From assembly GCA_005882275.1 (NCBI GenBank), contig VBAK01000113.1:1-53921 (forward strand): DNA of 53,921 bases. Reading direction: 5' to 3'. Every line of letters begins with the position of its first letter. Within the stretch, counting starts at the first letter, position 1. The position numbers and the translations under genes were made by a program. Positions 1 to 7,585 of the stretch are shown here, piece after piece. The notes beneath the pieces were generated by a model. It did no database searches. It had not been told where the DNA came from and was given only the letters and a program-made list of their open reading frames with translations. Origin of the DNA: Candidatus Segetimicrobium genomatis. Its GTDB lineage: Bacteria > Sysuimicrobiota > Sysuimicrobiia > Sysuimicrobiales > Segetimicrobiaceae.

Positions 1-110
1 CGTCTAACCGTCATTCCGCGGGGGTACTGTTCCATTGGTGGCTCCGGGGGGCATCGGCGGGACGCGAACGGCACGCATGCCGGGGACACCATCAGACGTT
101 TGGGGGTGCG

Positions 111-770
111 ATGGACATGGCCAGGTTGGAAGAAGCCGCGGTCGAATTCGCGGAAAACCCCGAGCCGCGCTGCGCGTGCCTGCTGCTGCTGGATACGTCC
201 AGTTCGATGCAGGGCGAGCCGATCCAGGCCCTCAATGCCGGACTGCGCACGTTGAAGGACGCCTTGAGCAGGGATCCGGTCGCGTCGCGGCGGGTCGAGG
301 TCGCGATCGTCACGTTCGACAACCGCGTGATCGTGGCCCAAGACTTCGTCACCATCGATAAGTTCGAGCCGCCCACGCTGCAGGCGCAGGGCCAGACGTT
401 CATGGGAACGGCGATCCTCCAGGCGCTGGACATGGTCCACGAGCGCAAAGCCGTGTACCGCCAGAACGGCGTGAGCTACTTCCGCTCATGGGTGTTCATG
501 ATCACCGACGGCGAACCCCAGGGAGAGCCGGACGAGATCATCGACAAGGCGGTGCGCCGGATCAGCAGTGAAGACAACGATGAAACCAAGCGCCTGTTCT
601 TTTACGCGGTGGGCGTGGAAGGCGCCAACATGGAGCGGCTGAAGACGATCGCCGTGCGCCCTCCCTATCGGCTGGCGGGCCTGCAGTTCGGGGAGTTGTT
701 CCGATGGGCGTCGGCCAGCATGGGCAAGGGCGGCCAGGTCGCCTTACCGTCGGCCATGAAGCCGGCGTGA
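111..770 (+). CDS. TerY-like vWA domain protein
   Basis: 219-aa single von Willebrand factor A domain. The metal-binding MIDAS motif DTSSSM lies near residue 29, and a later acidic motif is seen in MITDGEP near residue 133. Size and motifs fit the TerY family, cytosolic vWA proteins that work as metal-dependent protein-binding modules. No signal peptide or membrane segment is visible. The stop codon overlaps the GTG start of the PP2C gene (GTGA), and a protein kinase follows. This vWA-phosphatase-kinase order is the known TerY-P triad, thought to be a phosphorylation switch in stress responses; the family context is established, the role here is inferred. The start could also be the ATG two codons downstream, because the G-rich ribosome site is weak. 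Confidence 0.85.
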   Translation: MDMARLEEAAVEFAENPEPRCACLLLLDTSSSMQGEPIQALNAGLRTLKDALSRDPVASRRVEVAIVTFDNRVIVAQDFVTIDKFEPPTLQAQGQTFMGTAILQALDMVHERKAVYRQNGVSYFRSWVFMITDGEPQGEPDEIIDKAVRRISSEDNDETKRLFFYAVGVEGANMERLKTIAVRPPYRLAGLQFGELFRWASASMGKGGQVALPSAMKPA

Positions 771-1585
771 CGAACCCGCGGGGGCGCGAGGGGCGGCCCG
801 GCCGCACGGCCGTTCGCGCGCCGGCGCGCCGGTGGCGGATCGCCGCGGCGTCGATGCAGGGCAGCAGCCATGAGAAGATGGGGCTGCCGTGCCAGGACGC
901 CTGCGTCCACCGCAGCCTCTCCGGGGGGATCTTCGTGGCCGCGGTGGCCGACGGGGCCGGCTCGGCCAGGTACAGCGACACCGGCGCGGCGGTGGCCGCG
1001 AAGACGGCCGTGGACACGATCGCTGCGCAGGCCGCGCTGGCGCGGCTGCCGGAAGACGACGAGGCCTGGCGCTCGCTCCTCGTCGGCGCCTTCGACGCGG
1101 CGCGGGACGCGGTGGAGCGGGCGGCGGCCGAGCTCGCGGCCTCGTCCCGAGATCTCGCCACCACGCTGATCCTCGTGGTGGGGACGCGGCACCTGGTGGC
1201 CGTGGCGCAGGTGGGGGACGGCGCGGCGATCGTGCGCGATGACGCGGGCGAGATCGGCGCGCTCACGGTCCCCGACAATGGGGAATATCTCAACGAGACC
1301 GAGTTCCTGGTCGCCCCTCAGGCCCTCGACGCCGTCCAGTGGGCGGTCCGGCGTGGAACGCCCGCCCATGTCGCGGTGCTGTCGGACGGGCTGGAGATGC
1401 TGGCCCTGAAGATGCCCGACGGCGTGCCGCACCAGCCGTTCTTCGACCCCCTCTTCCGGTTCATGGCCGACGTCGGAGGGGAGCAGGAGGCCAACCATCA
1501 ACTGCGGGAGTTCCTGGGGTCGACCCGCATCCGGGAGCGGACCGATGATGACGTCACCCTGCTGCTGGCGAGCCTGAGGGGTTAA
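767..1585 (+). CDS. PP2C-family serine/threonine phosphatase of the TerY-P triad
   Basis: About 272 aa, PP2C fold. The N-terminal motif GSSHEKMGLPCQDA and the following VADGAGSARYSDTGA carry the metal-binding Asp-Gly of PP2C enzymes; DGLEMLAL and TDDDVTLLL are the later metal/Asp motifs. It should remove phosphates from Ser/Thr of partner proteins, opposing the kinase encoded next. I chose GTG 767 because it overlaps the vWA stop codon in a GTGA arrangement, which suggests translational coupling; a start at 704 would add 21 unconserved residues. It is soluble and cytosolic. The divergent, compact form is typical of triad phosphatases rather than of SpoIIE or RsbU. Confidence 0.83.
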   Translation: MTNPRGREGRPGRTAVRAPARRWRIAAASMQGSSHEKMGLPCQDACVHRSLSGGIFVAAVADGAGSARYSDTGAAVAAKTAVDTIAAQAALARLPEDDEAWRSLLVGAFDAARDAVERAAAELAASSRDLATTLILVVGTRHLVAVAQVGDGAAIVRDDAGEIGALTVPDNGEYLNETEFLVAPQALDAVQWAVRRGTPAHVAVLSDGLEMLALKMPDGVPHQPFFDPLFRFMADVGGEQEANHQLREFLGSTRIRERTDDDVTLLLASLRG

Positions 1586-1592
1586 CCGTCCG

Positions 1593-3254
1593 ATGCAGGC
1601 GCGGCGCCAGTCCGACGGACAGGTCATCACCCTCTCGTCGGAGCTGGATCGCGGGGGGGAAGGGCGCGTGCTCCTCGCCGACGGGATGCCGGGATTCCTC
1701 GCCAAGCTCTACGAGTCTCCGAATGAGGTCCCGCTCAGAAAACTCGCCATCATGCTCAAGAATCCTCCGGAGGACCCGCGGCCGGGAGGCGTCGTGTCCA
1801 TTGCGTGGCCGGTGGACCTGCTCCGCGCGGATGGGGGCGAGGGGAGCGTCGTCGGCTTTCTGATGGAACGCGTGGAAGGGGCGAAGCATCTCTCGCATGC
1901 GTTCATCCCCCAGGATCGACTGCAGTGGTGTCCCTGGTTCGAGTATCGCTATCTCCACCGCACCGCCCGCAACCTGGCCACCGCCGTGCAGGCGCTGCAC
2001 GACCGCGGGTACGTGGTAGGAGACGTCAGCTATTCCAACGTCCTCGTCAAAGACAACGCCCTGGTCGCGCTGGTGGACACCGACTCGTTTCAGGTGCGCG
2101 ACCCCGAGAGCGGCGCCGTGTACCGCTGCCCGGTGGGCAAGGAAGAGTACACGCCTCCCGAACTGCAGGGTCAGGCTTTCGCCGAGGTCGACCGCCGGCC
2201 TGAGCACGACCTGTTCGGCCTGGCCGTCCTCATCTTCCAGCTCTTGATGGAAGGCATGCACCCGTTCAACGGCCGGTTCACGGGCGCCGAAGAAGATCCG
2301 TGTCCCGCACTGGCGGACCGCATCAAGCTGGGCTGGTTCCCCTACCGCCCGGGCCTGGGCCTGCCCTATGAGCCGGCGTTGTCCTCGCTCAAGTTCGACG
2401 TGCTCCACCCGGCGCTGCGCAATCTGTTCCTGCGCTGCTTCGAGGGCGGGCACACCAATCCCGAGATCCGGCCCGACGGCAAGACCTGGGCGCAGGCATT
2501 GGACGGAGCGGAAAAAGACCTCCGGCCGTGCGCGGCCAACGGCCACCATTGGTACGGCAGGCACCTTCGATCGTGTCCGTGGTGCGAGCGCGTCATCCGG
2601 CTGCGCGGACAGGACGCGTTCCCCTCATCGGTTCAGGCGGTGCAGAAGCAGCGCAGCAACCAGGCGGCGCGCGCCAGGCGCACGCGGCAGGCGCCGCCGG
2701 CCCCCCTCCCGCCGCCGGCCCTCGGGGCGGTGCCGACCGGACCGTCGGGGCTCGTTCCGCAGCCGGGGCCGATGACGCCGGCGCCCGTCCACAGCCCCGC
2801 ATACCACCTGGACGTCGGGTCGCTCCAGCAGCTCGTCCGCACGATCGGGATCGTGTGGGCCATCGGCGTGGCCGGGTTATTCGCCTTCGCCCTGCATTCG
2901 GCCGGAGCGCCCTCCGGCCAGTGGCCTCAGCCCGCGGCACCCGTGACCGGAGCGCGGGACCTCGGGGCGGCAGGCGATCCCGGGACGGCAGCCCTCAGGG
3001 AAGTCGGCGCGACACTGTCGGCGTACCTGTCCGATCTTGCCTCGCAGACCCCCCCGGGGACTTCCCAGGCAGCAGGAACGTCAGCGCCGCCTTCCGTTGA
3101 TCCCACGTCAACCCACATCCTTCTCCCGCCGCACGCCGTGACGCCTTCTGACCGCCGTGTCCCGAACGCTCTGCGCTGCCCCGCATCTCATCCCGGCGAC
3201 CGGCGGTGTCCTGAGGACACACCACCCCAACACCCTCTGCCCAGGCATTTTTGA
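1593..3254 (+). CDS. Membrane-anchored serine/threonine protein kinase of the TerY-P triad
   Basis: 553 aa. Kinase signatures are complete: glycine-rich loop LDRGGEGRV (about residue 19), ATP Lys in FLAKLYE (about 39), catalytic loop GDVSYSNVLV (about 147) in place of HRDxxxxN, DTD in place of DFG (about 165), and YTPPEL in place of APE. It is therefore probably active. A Cys/His cluster (C-N-H-H, then CPWCER, about residues 311-330) resembles a zinc ribbon. A proline-rich linker and one membrane helix (about 412-432) follow, then a low-complexity tail. It starts 8 nt after the PP2C stop. Together with the vWA protein and phosphatase it would form a kinase/phosphatase switch at the membrane. 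Substrates are unknown; the tail lacks recognisable domains. Confidence 0.83.
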   Translation: MQARRQSDGQVITLSSELDRGGEGRVLLADGMPGFLAKLYESPNEVPLRKLAIMLKNPPEDPRPGGVVSIAWPVDLLRADGGEGSVVGFLMERVEGAKHLSHAFIPQDRLQWCPWFEYRYLHRTARNLATAVQALHDRGYVVGDVSYSNVLVKDNALVALVDTDSFQVRDPESGAVYRCPVGKEEYTPPELQGQAFAEVDRRPEHDLFGLAVLIFQLLMEGMHPFNGRFTGAEEDPCPALADRIKLGWFPYRPGLGLPYEPALSSLKFDVLHPALRNLFLRCFEGGHTNPEIRPDGKTWAQALDGAEKDLRPCAANGHHWYGRHLRSCPWCERVIRLRGQDAFPSSVQAVQKQRSNQAARARRTRQAPPAPLPPPALGAVPTGPSGLVPQPGPMTPAPVHSPAYHLDVGSLQQLVRTIGIVWAIGVAGLFAFALHSAGAPSGQWPQPAAPVTGARDLGAAGDPGTAALREVGATLSAYLSDLASQTPPGTSQAAGTSAPPSVDPTSTHILLPPHAVTPSDRRVPNALRCPASHPGDRRCPEDTPPQHPLPRHF

Positions 3255-3281
3255 TGACGATCGCACGAGCGCCGAGCGGGC

Positions 3282-4574
3282 TCAGGGGTAGAGCCGGTTG
3301 ATCAGCCGCGGATAGGGAATCGTCTCCCGCACGTGCTCGAGCCCGCAGATCCAGGCGACGGTGCGCTCGATCCCGATGCCGAAGCCGCTGTGGGGCACGG
3401 AGCCGTAGCGCCTGAGATCGAGGTACCACTCGTACTCCGCCCGCGGGAGGTTGGCTTCCCGGAGCCGCTGCTCGAGGAGCCCGGGGTCGTAGATGCGCTC
3501 GCCGCCGCCGATAATCTCGCCGTAGCCCTCCGAGGCCAGCAGGTCCGCGCCCAGCACCACCTCTGGCCGGGCGGGATCGGGCCGCATGTAAAACGCCTTG
3601 CACTCGGCCGGGTAGCGGTGGATGAACACGGGACGGTCGTGAAGCTTGCTGATGACGGTCTCCTCGTCCCCTCCGAAGTCGTCGCCCCACCGCACGGGGT
3701 GACCGCGCTCCCGCAGGCGCTCGGCCGCTTCGTCGTAGCTCAGGCGCGGAAACGGGGGCCGTACGCGCTCCAGCGGCGCGAGATCCCGCTCCAGCGTCAG
3801 AAGCTCCTGCCGGCGGCGGTCCAGCACGCGCTGCACGACATGGGCCACCATCTCCTCTTCCAGGGCCATGCAGCCCTCGAGGTCCAGAAACGCCGCCTCG
3901 GGCTCGATCATCCAGAACTCCGTGAGGTGCCGCCGGGTCTTGCTCTTCTCCGCCCGGAACGTCGGGCCGAAGCAGTAGACGCGCCCCAGCGCCGCCGCGT
4001 TGGCCTCGTTGTACAGCTGGCCGCTCTGGGTGAGGTAGGCGCGCCGCTCGAAGTACGGGGTCTCGAACAAGGTCGTCGTCCCCTCGCAGGCGGACGGCGT
4101 GAGGATCGGCGTATCCATCCGGACGTACCCGCGATCGTCCAGGTAGTCGCAGATCGCCCGCTCCACCTCGGCCCGCACGCGCATGATCGCGCGCGGGCGG
4201 CTGCTGCGGAGCCAGAGGTGGCGGTGATCCATCAGGAACTCCACCCCGTGCTCCTTAGGGGTGATGGGGTACGCCTCCGCGGTCTGGAGGACGCTCAGCC
4301 GGCGGAGGCTGAGCTCGTAGCCCCCGGGGGCGCGCCGGTCCTCGCGGGCGACGCCGGCCACGATCACCGAGGATTCCTGGGTCAGGGCCCCGACGGCCTC
4401 GAAGACGTCGGAGGGCAGGTCCTGCCGAACCGCCACCGCCTGGAGGATCCCCGTCCCGTCCCGGAGGAGGACGAAGTGGATCGACCCGCTGCTCCTGAGG
4501 TTGTACACCCATCCGCGGATCTCGATCTCCTGCCCGAGGTGACCGCCGATCCCATCGATGGCGACAACCGTCAT
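3282..4574 (-). CDS. asnS: Asparaginyl-tRNA synthetase
   Basis: 430 aa, the usual AsnRS length. It charges tRNA-Asn with asparagine in the cytosol. Visible are an N-terminal OB-fold, class II motif 2 in the AsnRS form CFGPTFRAEKSKTRRHLTEF, WMIEPE, and the C-terminal motif 3 GFGIGIERTVAWICG. The internal ATG at 4574 was preferred over the longer frame (to 4655) because the OB-fold begins right after it (MTVVAIDGIGGHLG) and CTGGAG lies upstream. It is convergent with the kinase gene and divergent from the HAD gene. Having AsnRS means Asn-tRNA need not depend on transamidation. Confidence 0.95.
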   Translation of the reverse strand: MTVVAIDGIGGHLGQEIEIRGWVYNLRSSGSIHFVLLRDGTGILQAVAVRQDLPSDVFEAVGALTQESSVIVAGVAREDRRAPGGYELSLRRLSVLQTAEAYPITPKEHGVEFLMDHRHLWLRSSRPRAIMRVRAEVERAICDYLDDRGYVRMDTPILTPSACEGTTTLFETPYFERRAYLTQSGQLYNEANAAALGRVYCFGPTFRAEKSKTRRHLTEFWMIEPEAAFLDLEGCMALEEEMVAHVVQRVLDRRRQELLTLERDLAPLERVRPPFPRLSYDEAAERLRERGHPVRWGDDFGGDEETVISKLHDRPVFIHRYPAECKAFYMRPDPARPEVVLGADLLASEGYGEIIGGGERIYDPGLLEQRLREANLPRAEYEWYLDLRRYGSVPHSGFGIGIERTVAWICGLEHVRETIPYPRLINRLYP

Positions 4575-4703
4575 CCGTACTCCAGAGGTGTCGCGGCCGC
4601 GACGTGTCCGGCCGTGCGCCGCAACATCTGTGTGCAGGGCGCTGTCATGCGTCACAGGCTACGCCGGGTCTCGCGCCATCTCCTCTGCGCGGCTATTGGC
4701 CTT

Positions 4704-4765
4704 ACCTTGGCTCCACTCCTCGCTTACCTTTGTTCCACTCCTCGCTTCGATCGGCTTTCGATCGG
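4704..4765 (+). repeat. Dispersed repeat, copy 1: two 22-bp units plus TTCGATCGG doublet
   Basis: Two adjacent 22-bp units (4704-4725 and 4726-4747) share the core CCACTCCTCGCTT. They are followed by a doublet of TCGATCGG (4748-4765). The same architecture, slightly diverged, occurs at 11693-11755. It sits between the divergent asnS and HAD genes, just upstream of the HAD promoter. Function unknown. Confidence 0.7.
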
Positions 4766-4767
4766 CC

Positions 4768-4796
4768 TTGCGGGTCCCCGGCGCCGAGCGTACAAT
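4768..4796 (+). promoter_or_regulatory. Sigma-70-type promoter of the HAD gene, leaderless start
   Basis: The -35 box TTGCGG (4768-4773), a 17-bp spacer and the -10 box TACAAT (4791-4796) are followed after 6 nt by the GTG start at 4803. The transcript would begin at the start codon itself. There is no ribosome-binding site. Confidence 0.7.
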
Positions 4797-4802
4797 GCCC
4801 CT

Positions 4803-5465
4803 GTGGTTGCGCCGGCGCGGGTGGCGCTGATCTTCGACATGGACAACACGCTGATCGGGTCGCGCATCGACTTCCCCGCGATCCGCCGGTCCCTCATCGC
4901 CCTCCTGCGCACGGCCGGCGCCGCCCACGAGCCCGACGAGAGCCTGGCGCGCCGGGCCCTCGCGCAGCTCGTGGCCGTCGGAGCCGCGCACGACCACGCC
5001 CACGGCACCGCCCTCGCCCCGCAGATGTGGGGGATCATCGAAGCCCACGAAACCGACGGGCTGCGGGATGCGCTACCGTTGGATAACGCCGGAGATGTGC
5101 TCGGCGCCCTGCGGGCCCGCGGGTTCCGGCTCGCCATCCTCACCAACAACGGCCGGGGGGGAGCCCTGGAAGCGCTTCGGGCCGCCGGATTGCACGGGCA
5201 CGAAGAGGTGCTGATCGCCCGCGACGACACGCCGGCGCTCAAGCCGGCGGGAGACGGCGTCGGGGAAGCGGTCCGCCGGCTGGGGAACATCGATCTGGCG
5301 TATGTGATCGGGGATTCCTGGATCGACGGCGCGGCGGCGGCCGCCGCCGGCGCCCGATTCATCGCCTACCGGCGTACCGCGGCGGACCTCCGGGATCGCG
5401 GCGTCGAGCCCTGGCGCACCATCGCCCACCTGAACGAACTGCTCACGATCGACCTGACCCGGTAG
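4803..5465 (+). CDS. HAD-superfamily phosphatase, phosphoglycolate phosphatase-like
   Basis: 220 aa. All four HAD motifs are present: IFDMDNTLIGS (nucleophile Asp and acid/base Asp), LTNNGRGG, the Lys of LKPAGDGVGEAV, and VIGDSWIDGAAAAAAGA. It probably hydrolyses a small phosphate ester such as phosphoglycolate or a sugar phosphate; the exact substrate cannot be read. The helical cap is inserted between motifs I and II. GTG 4803 was chosen because the promoter -10 box lies 6 nt upstream and no better start follows except GTG 4821. An open frame continues far upstream, but that is the antisense shadow of asnS. Confidence 0.85.
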   Translation: MVAPARVALIFDMDNTLIGSRIDFPAIRRSLIALLRTAGAAHEPDESLARRALAQLVAVGAAHDHAHGTALAPQMWGIIEAHETDGLRDALPLDNAGDVLGALRARGFRLAILTNNGRGGALEALRAAGLHGHEEVLIARDDTPALKPAGDGVGEAVRRLGNIDLAYVIGDSWIDGAAAAAAGARFIAYRRTAADLRDRGVEPWRTIAHLNELLTIDLTR

Positions 5466-5494
5466 CCGGCGGTGCCGCACCCCGGCCCGCCGGC
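5465..5494. terminator. GC-rich hairpin between convergent genes
   Basis: GCCGGCGG (5465-5472) pairs with CCGCCGGC (5487-5494), an 8-bp perfect stem between the HAD gene and the convergent RsbT-like gene. It lacks a T-run on either strand, so termination is only a suggestion. Confidence 0.35.
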
Positions 5495-5501
5495 GAGGCC
5501 G

Positions 5502-5924
5502 TCAGCGCTTCCACCGCCTGACGGTGACCGTCGTGCCCTTCCGGGGCTCTGAGGAGATCTCGAACTCGTCCATCAGCCGCCGCACACCCGCAAGGCCCAG
5601 TCCCAGACCGCCCGAGGCCGAATAGCCCCCCGCAATGGCCCGGGGCACATCCTCGATCCCGGGGCCCTCGTCGCGCGCAACGACGACGATCCCGGGCCTC
5701 GCGCCGTCACCGGCGCTCGCCACCACGATCTCGCCGCGGTTGGCGTAGAGGACGATGTTCCGCGCCAGCTCCGAAATTGCCGTCGCGATCAGGGTGGCGT
5801 CTGTGGGCGAGTATCCAAGCTGGGCCGCCAGCACGCATCCGCGCCGGCGGGCGGTGAAGATGTCGCGGTCCGACGCGATGGGTACCGTAATCACCTGTTC
5901 CGCCGACCGGACACCGGTGGTCAC
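5502..5924 (-). CDS. rsbT: RsbT-like anti-sigma/switch serine kinase
   Basis: 140 aa, GHKL ATPase fold. Motifs are the N-box ATAISELARNIVLYA, ARDEGPGI (G1 box) and GGLGLGLAGVRRLMDEF (G2 box). The spacing and sequence fit RsbT, the kinase that phosphorylates an RsbS/RsbR-type partner in partner-switching stress control, better than RsbW. GTG 5924 overlaps the stop of the preceding small gene (GTGA), which favours it over GTG 5912 or 5894; the last has its own GGCGG ribosome site. It ends a tightly coupled three-gene chain. A second GHKL kinase with a SigB-type factor is encoded at 9.9-11.2 kb, so the two may belong to one network (inference). Confidence 0.83.
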   Translation of the reverse strand: MTTGVRSAEQVITVPIASDRDIFTARRRGCVLAAQLGYSPTDATLIATAISELARNIVLYANRGEIVVASAGDGARPGIVVVARDEGPGIEDVPRAIAGGYSASGGLGLGLAGVRRLMDEFEISSEPRKGTTVTVRRWKR

Positions 5925-6136
5925 AGGCCCTGACCGCCCTCTGCCGTTTGAACATCCACGCCCTGCGGCGCGGAGTAGGACCCCCGCGGCGCGGAGTAGG
6001 ATCGGATGATTTCGGCATGTTCGCCGAGCGCCCTGAGCCCCGCCATGACGCACTCGTGGACCCGGATCACGGCGCTCACGACCGTCTCGGGGCTCGGCCC
6101 CGCAAGCCCGCGTCGCGCCGCCGCCGCAACGCTCAC
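5921..6136 (-). CDS. Small protein (71 aa) coupled to the RsbT-like gene
   Basis: The GTG at 6136 overlaps the stop of the upstream gene (GTGA), and its own stop overlaps the next GTG. Such double overlap is the main evidence that it is a gene. The middle is probably helical (PETVVSAVIRVHECVMAGLR). The tail holds a duplicated SYSAP-RG / SYSAP-QG peptide from a 21-bp tandem repeat. I do not recognise the family; an RsbS/RsbR-like partner is possible from position only, and no STAS-domain motif is visible. Confidence 0.5.
   Translation of the reverse strand: MSVAAAARRGLAGPSPETVVSAVIRVHECVMAGLRALGEHAEIIRSYSAPRGSYSAPQGVDVQTAEGGQGL
5965..6001 (+). repeat. 21-bp tandem duplication inside the 71-aa gene
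   Basis: GCGGCGCGGAGTAGGA occurs at 5965-5980 and again at 5986-6001, a period of 21 bp, so the reading frame is kept and a 7-residue peptide is duplicated. Confidence 0.85.
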
Positions 6137-6414
6137 GATGCTCCCCCCATCAGCGCCGGCTCGGGCCCTCCCGAGACGGCCGTATGCCCCGACGAAACGC
6201 CGCGTGCGGTCCGGCGGCCGAGGCGGCCCGGCGTGCTCTTCGCAGGGGGGGCGGGGTCCGCAGCATCGGGCACCCGGACCTCCTCCATCCGTACAATCAA
6301 AGCGGTGCCGTCCAGCCGAGCTGATCGATGGAGGTGGCTGACAGAGGTGATCTCGTCCCCGAACCGCGGCTCCATTTCCACTCGTGCCCCGCACGCACAC
6401 TGGAACAAGGCCAC
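6133..6414 (-). CDS. Small protein with N-terminal CxC motif, first gene of the rsbT-like chain
   Basis: 93 aa. GTG 6414 was chosen because GGGGAGG lies 6 nt upstream. The N-terminus ALFQCACGARVEMEP looks like half of a zinc ribbon, followed by a beta-rich stretch and a low-complexity Pro/Gly tail. Only two cysteines are present, so metal binding would need a partner or a dimer. Its stop overlaps the next start (GTGA). Upstream (6415-6589) no gene is seen; the stretch contains the palindrome CCTGTACAGG (6453-6462 region) but no convincing promoter. Function unknown; the context suggests a sensor or regulator of the RsbT-like kinase. Confidence 0.6.
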   Translation of the reverse strand: MALFQCACGARVEMEPRFGDEITSVSHLHRSARLDGTALIVRMEEVRVPDAADPAPPAKSTPGRLGRRTARGVSSGHTAVSGGPEPALMGGAS

Positions 6415-6589
6415 TGCGTTTCCTCCCCTCAAGATCTACGCTTAGAGCATGATCCTGTACAGGCTCCGCAGGAATGGGGGGAAAGCCTGAAAGACGATGG
6501 GGAAAAGCCAGTCAGGTTAAACCATGCCTTGAGATGGTCCGGGCGGCGGCCGGGACGCTACGCCGCGGATACCGCCTGGTCGGCCCGGC

Positions 6590-7585
6590 TTACCAGAAGT
6601 GCTTGAATTTCGTCGCGAAACGGCGCTCCATCGCGTCCCTGTGCAGGCGATAGACGGGGCATTCCCGCGTGATGCAGACCTGCAGCGCGGTATTGCAGTA
6701 GGCCTCGGGAACCCGCCAGCACGCCTGTTTGATGAAGTACGCGAAGCAGACCCCCTTCCGCGCCAGGGCCTGCTCGCCGCTCACCCCGTCGGCGCCGAGA
6801 CCCGGTATCGCTCGCGGACGCCTGCGCGCGTGCCCCGCCCGCGGGTATTTGGACGGCTCGGTCCGGCGGGACGTCCCCGATGCCCCGGGGGGCCGGATGG
6901 GGATGAGCGGGATCGGTGCGGCCGCACGTGCGGACGGCGCGGCGGTCGCGGGCGGGCCCTGCGATTCTGCCGCAACCTCTGCTGGCCGTTGGCCCCTCTC
7001 CGGTTTGGAGCCCCCGGAGGGGGGTTGGGCGCTTTGTGACCCGGCCCTCTGGGCGCCTTGCGCTGCGGGCGCCTGCGGGCTTTGCCCGGCGATCGCAGCA
7101 GGGCCCGGCGCGGGCGGATGCGGAGGAACGATCACCGGCCCGGCGGGACGGACAGGGGCTGTGACCGACTCGCTCCCCACCGGCCGGCGCCCGGGAAGCG
7201 CAACCGGCCGGCTCTCCACCGGGCGGGGCGGAGGGACGACGGGCTCCGCCACCGGCGCCCGCTGCACAAGCGGCGTGAACGGATCGGTCAACACCGGCCG
7301 CACAGGTGGGACGCCCGGCTCTACCGGGCGCACGGGGGGCGCAACAGGCTCGCTCCCCACGGGCCGCACCGGGGCGTCGACGGCCACCGCAGCGGCCGGA
7401 CCCGGCGGCGCCGGCGGGACCCGGTCTTCCCGCGCCGGGACGATCTGCAACGGGGGCGGTGCGACCGGGGCTGTCCGAACGAGGGAGGGCGGGGTGTCGC
7501 GAACTTCGAGGTCGGCCAGTTCGCGCGAGGTGTCTTCGATGAAGGGCCTAAGTACGCGCCGCAGCGCTTCTCGTCTTTTGCTCAA
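6590..7585 (-). CDS. Proline-rich protein with C-terminal five-Cys domain, ParA partner
   Basis: 331 aa in three parts: a charged helical N-terminus (MSKRREALRRVLRPFIED), a long Pro/Ala/Val-rich disordered linker with repeated PVRPV and EPV motifs (about residues 45-255), and a compact C-terminal domain with five cysteines in about 32 residues (GVCF...QAC...AYC...QVC...REC), which may bind zinc or an Fe-S cluster. It overlaps parA by 38 nt; the TTG start at 7585 has AGGAGG 9 nt upstream inside parA. No ParB-like helix-turn-helix is present. It may act as the localisation partner or cargo adaptor of the ParA ATPase (inference). A palindromic repeat copy lies inside the linker. Confidence 0.7.
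   Translation of the reverse strand: MSKRREALRRVLRPFIEDTSRELADLEVRDTPPSLVRTAPVAPPPLQIVPAREDRVPPAPPGPAAAVAVDAPVRPVGSEPVAPPVRPVEPGVPPVRPVLTDPFTPLVQRAPVAEPVVPPPRPVESRPVALPGRRPVGSESVTAPVRPAGPVIVPPHPPAPGPAAIAGQSPQAPAAQGAQRAGSQSAQPPSGGSKPERGQRPAEVAAESQGPPATAAPSARAAAPIPLIPIRPPGASGTSRRTEPSKYPRAGHARRRPRAIPGLGADGVSGEQALARKGVCFAYFIKQACWRVPEAYCNTALQVCITRECPVYRLHRDAMERRFATKFKHFW
7003..7024 (-). repeat. Palindromic repeat, copy A (in frame in the proline-rich linker)
   Basis: The minus strand reads CCCCCCTCCGGGGGCTCCAA, close to the family core CCCCCTGCGGGGGCTCCAAA. It encodes QPPSGGSKPE within the linker of the ParA-partner protein. Confidence 0.6.
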
